DNA from: Nitrospinota bacterium
Lineage (GTDB): Bacteria; Nitrospirota; Nitrospiria; Nitrospirales; UBA8639
Length of the DNA stretch: 7,060 bases
Assembly: GCA_022561525.1 (NCBI GenBank)
Contig: JADFRB010000098.1
Location: forward strand, 1 to 7,060
Direction: 5' to 3'
Shown one piece after another: positions 6,147 to 7,060 of this stretch (the first letter of the stretch is position 1; each line of letters begins with the position of its first letter). The notes under the pieces were generated by a model. The model had not been told where the DNA came from. It saw nothing but the letters and a program-made list of their open reading frames with translations, and ran no database searches. The position numbers and the translations under genes were made by a program.

Positions 6147-6638
6147 ATGGATGAACGTGGCAAGAGCACTCAACAGAACATGGGCCCCGATGATTATATG
6201 CGCCTGGCTATTGCCATGGCACAGAACGTACCTCAGTTTCCGTTCGGCGCCGTGATCGTTCGACGGACAACAGGCGAGATCCTCGCACAAGGATTTAACC
6301 GTTCTTCTCACAATCCGACCTTCCATGGCGAGATGGACGTGATTAATCGTTGTGCAGCCGCCCATTCACCAATCGATTGGACCGAACTCGATTTGTATAC
6401 AACGGCTGAACCATGTCCCATGTGTCAGAGTGCCATCGAGTGGGCCGGAATTGCTACCGTGTACTTTGGGACTTCGATCCCTTTTCTGCAACGTCACGGG
6501 TGGCGGCAAATCGATATCCGGGCCGAAGAAGTGGCTCGCCGCACCCCATTTCGGCAAACCACAGTCATTGGCGGTATTCTGGAATTCGAGTGCAATGCGT
6601 TGTTTGAAGCCGCCCACAACAGTGCCTTTAAGCAATAA
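6147..6638 (+). CDS. nucleoside/base deaminase (CMP/dCMP deaminase fold, GuaD/TadA-like)
   Basis: A 163-residue zinc deaminase. FPFGAVIVRR (31-40) is the substrate-side strand; HGE (H60, G61, E62) supplies one zinc ligand and the proton-shuttle glutamate; EPCPMC (C90, C93) supplies the other two ligands. The spacing and length fit guanine deaminase or tRNA-adenosine-deaminase relatives, with a longer C-terminal tail (FLQRHGWRQIDIRAEEV). HGE instead of the more usual HAE is a mild oddity shared with some base deaminases. The substrate (guanine, a pterin, cytosine or a nucleoside) cannot be set from sequence. ATG 6147 is the first in-frame start after an upstream stop; no clear Shine-Dalgarno precedes it, and Met12 (6180) is an alternative. 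It lies 129 nt after the ATP-grasp gene, so is probably separately expressed. Confidence 0.88.
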   Translation: MDERGKSTQQNMGPDDYMRLAIAMAQNVPQFPFGAVIVRRTTGEILAQGFNRSSHNPTFHGEMDVINRCAAAHSPIDWTELDLYTTAEPCPMCQSAIEWAGIATVYFGTSIPFLQRHGWRQIDIRAEEVARRTPFRQTTVIGGILEFECNALFEAAHNSAFKQ

Positions 6639-6906
6639 GTCCCTAGATAATCAATGTGAGAAAAATTGAGTGGGGAAAAAAGGGAACAGATTTATTTTTA
6701 GGAAATGAAGAAGGGCTCAGAAATCTTTTCCTTGATCGTTCGCTAATCAAATTTTCCTCATCCAAATTTTCGTTGATTCTTTACCAAAGAATGATAGATT
6801 TCTCTCAGCCTGTTCCGCATAATTGCTTCTTGTCTTCCTACTAGGGCAAAATCCTTTTCAATTATCATGAAAGTTATCCCTCGTGAGGGAAAGGAGGTCG
6901 ACCATT
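6639..6906. other. intergenic spacer before the YIP1-like gene
   Basis: No supported gene in this 268-nt stretch. It contains a GGGAACAGATTTATTTTTA tract (6693-6711), a perfect ATTCTTT/AAAGAAT inverted repeat (6776-6782 and 6786-6792), a weak promoter-like pair TTGATT (6773-6778) and TAGATT (6795-6800) 16 nt apart, and the palindrome plus ribosome binding site described separately. Confidence 0.5.
6877..6898 (+). promoter_or_regulatory. palindrome TCCCTCGTGAGGGA joined to the Shine-Dalgarno AAGGAGGT
   Basis: TCCCT (6877-6881) and AGGGA (6886-6890) form a perfect small stem with a CGTG loop, immediately followed by AAGGAGGT (6891-6898), an almost full anti-16S match 8 nt before ATG 6907. The stem could insulate or modulate ribosome access, or the palindrome could be an operator on DNA. 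Its CCCTC arm could also pair with the GGAGG of the ribosome site. Confidence 0.6.
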
Positions 6907-7060
6907 ATGACCCAGTTTGTTGATCGAATGATACGCGCTGCCAAACTCGACGTTCAGGTCTATGAGGAAGTGGAAGCCGACAAGAATGCGATGAGCCAAG
7001 CTATGGGCGTCGTCGTATTATCAAGCGTGGCCGGTGGGATTGGGTTCATGCAAGAATCCG
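6907..7060 (+). CDS. YIP1-family-like membrane protein, N-terminal part (3' end outside window)
   Basis: 51 full codons are visible before the window ends. The start MTQFVDRMIRAAKLDVQVYE, with the following EEVEADKNAMSQA, is the N-terminal amphipathic helix I associate with bacterial YIP1-domain proteins; residues about 33-48 (MGVVVLSSVAGGIGFM) begin the first membrane segment. The start is secure: ATG 6907 has AAGGAGGT at an ideal 8-nt distance. Such proteins are inner-membrane proteins of unclear function. The call rests on the first 51 residues only. Confidence 0.65.
   Translation, partial: MTQFVDRMIRAAKLDVQVYEEVEADKNAMSQAMGVVVLSSVAGGIGFMQES

Noticed and set aside
6656..6844. 62-codon frame beginning with GTG between the deaminase and the YIP1-like gene
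   Set aside because: No ribosome binding site, AT-rich spacer composition, no recognisable motif, and it overlaps promoter-like and palindromic elements.

Overview
The window looks like a chromosomal accessory segment from a Gram-negative bacterium of moderate GC. The YIP1-type gene start at the right end and the metallopeptidase/ATP-grasp pair are compatible with Nitrospirota or a similar environmental lineage, but nothing here fixes the taxonomy, so this is a weak guess.

Layout. (1) 2-250: C-terminal part of a class I SAM-dependent methyltransferase, followed by an AT-rich spacer with a long imperfect hairpin (254-320). (2) 498-2152: a two-gene module in visibly AT-richer DNA, an OLD/AAA-type ABC-like ATPase followed 5 nt later by a TOPRIM-fold DUF3226-like protein. 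This architecture resembles split OLD-type and PARIS-type anti-phage systems. (3) 2175-3270: a complete IS30-family insertion sequence with an intact DDE transposase and terminal inverted repeats. (4) 3273-3437: a 5'-truncated second copy of the methyltransferase 3' end, lying 2 nt beyond the IS right end. It aligns without gaps to 86-250, with 12 mismatches in 165 nt that are strongly clustered at the two ends. (5) 3438-3960: a gene-free spacer with a REP-like palindrome, a second hairpin and a four-copy TTGAC-polyT tandem repeat. (6) 3961-6017: an overlapping gene pair, an HExxH putative zinc metallopeptidase and a D-Ala-D-Ala-ligase-like ATP-grasp enzyme. (7) 6147-6638: a CMP/dCMP-deaminase-fold nucleoside/base deaminase. 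(8) 6907-end: the start of a YIP1-like membrane protein behind a strong Shine-Dalgarno and a small palindrome.

How it fits together. The ATPase/TOPRIM pair is the best candidate for an under-described system. It is a co-translated pair flanked by duplicated methyltransferase tails and an IS, as expected of a defence cassette that arrived by horizontal transfer. The sensor-ATPase plus nuclease-like effector logic is inferred from family knowledge; the sequence shows Walker A, a signature-like motif, Walker B, a switch His, and the TOPRIM Glu and DxD motifs. The metallopeptidase/ATP-grasp pair is a second tightly coupled unit, suggesting peptide-bond cleavage and formation on a shared but unknown substrate.
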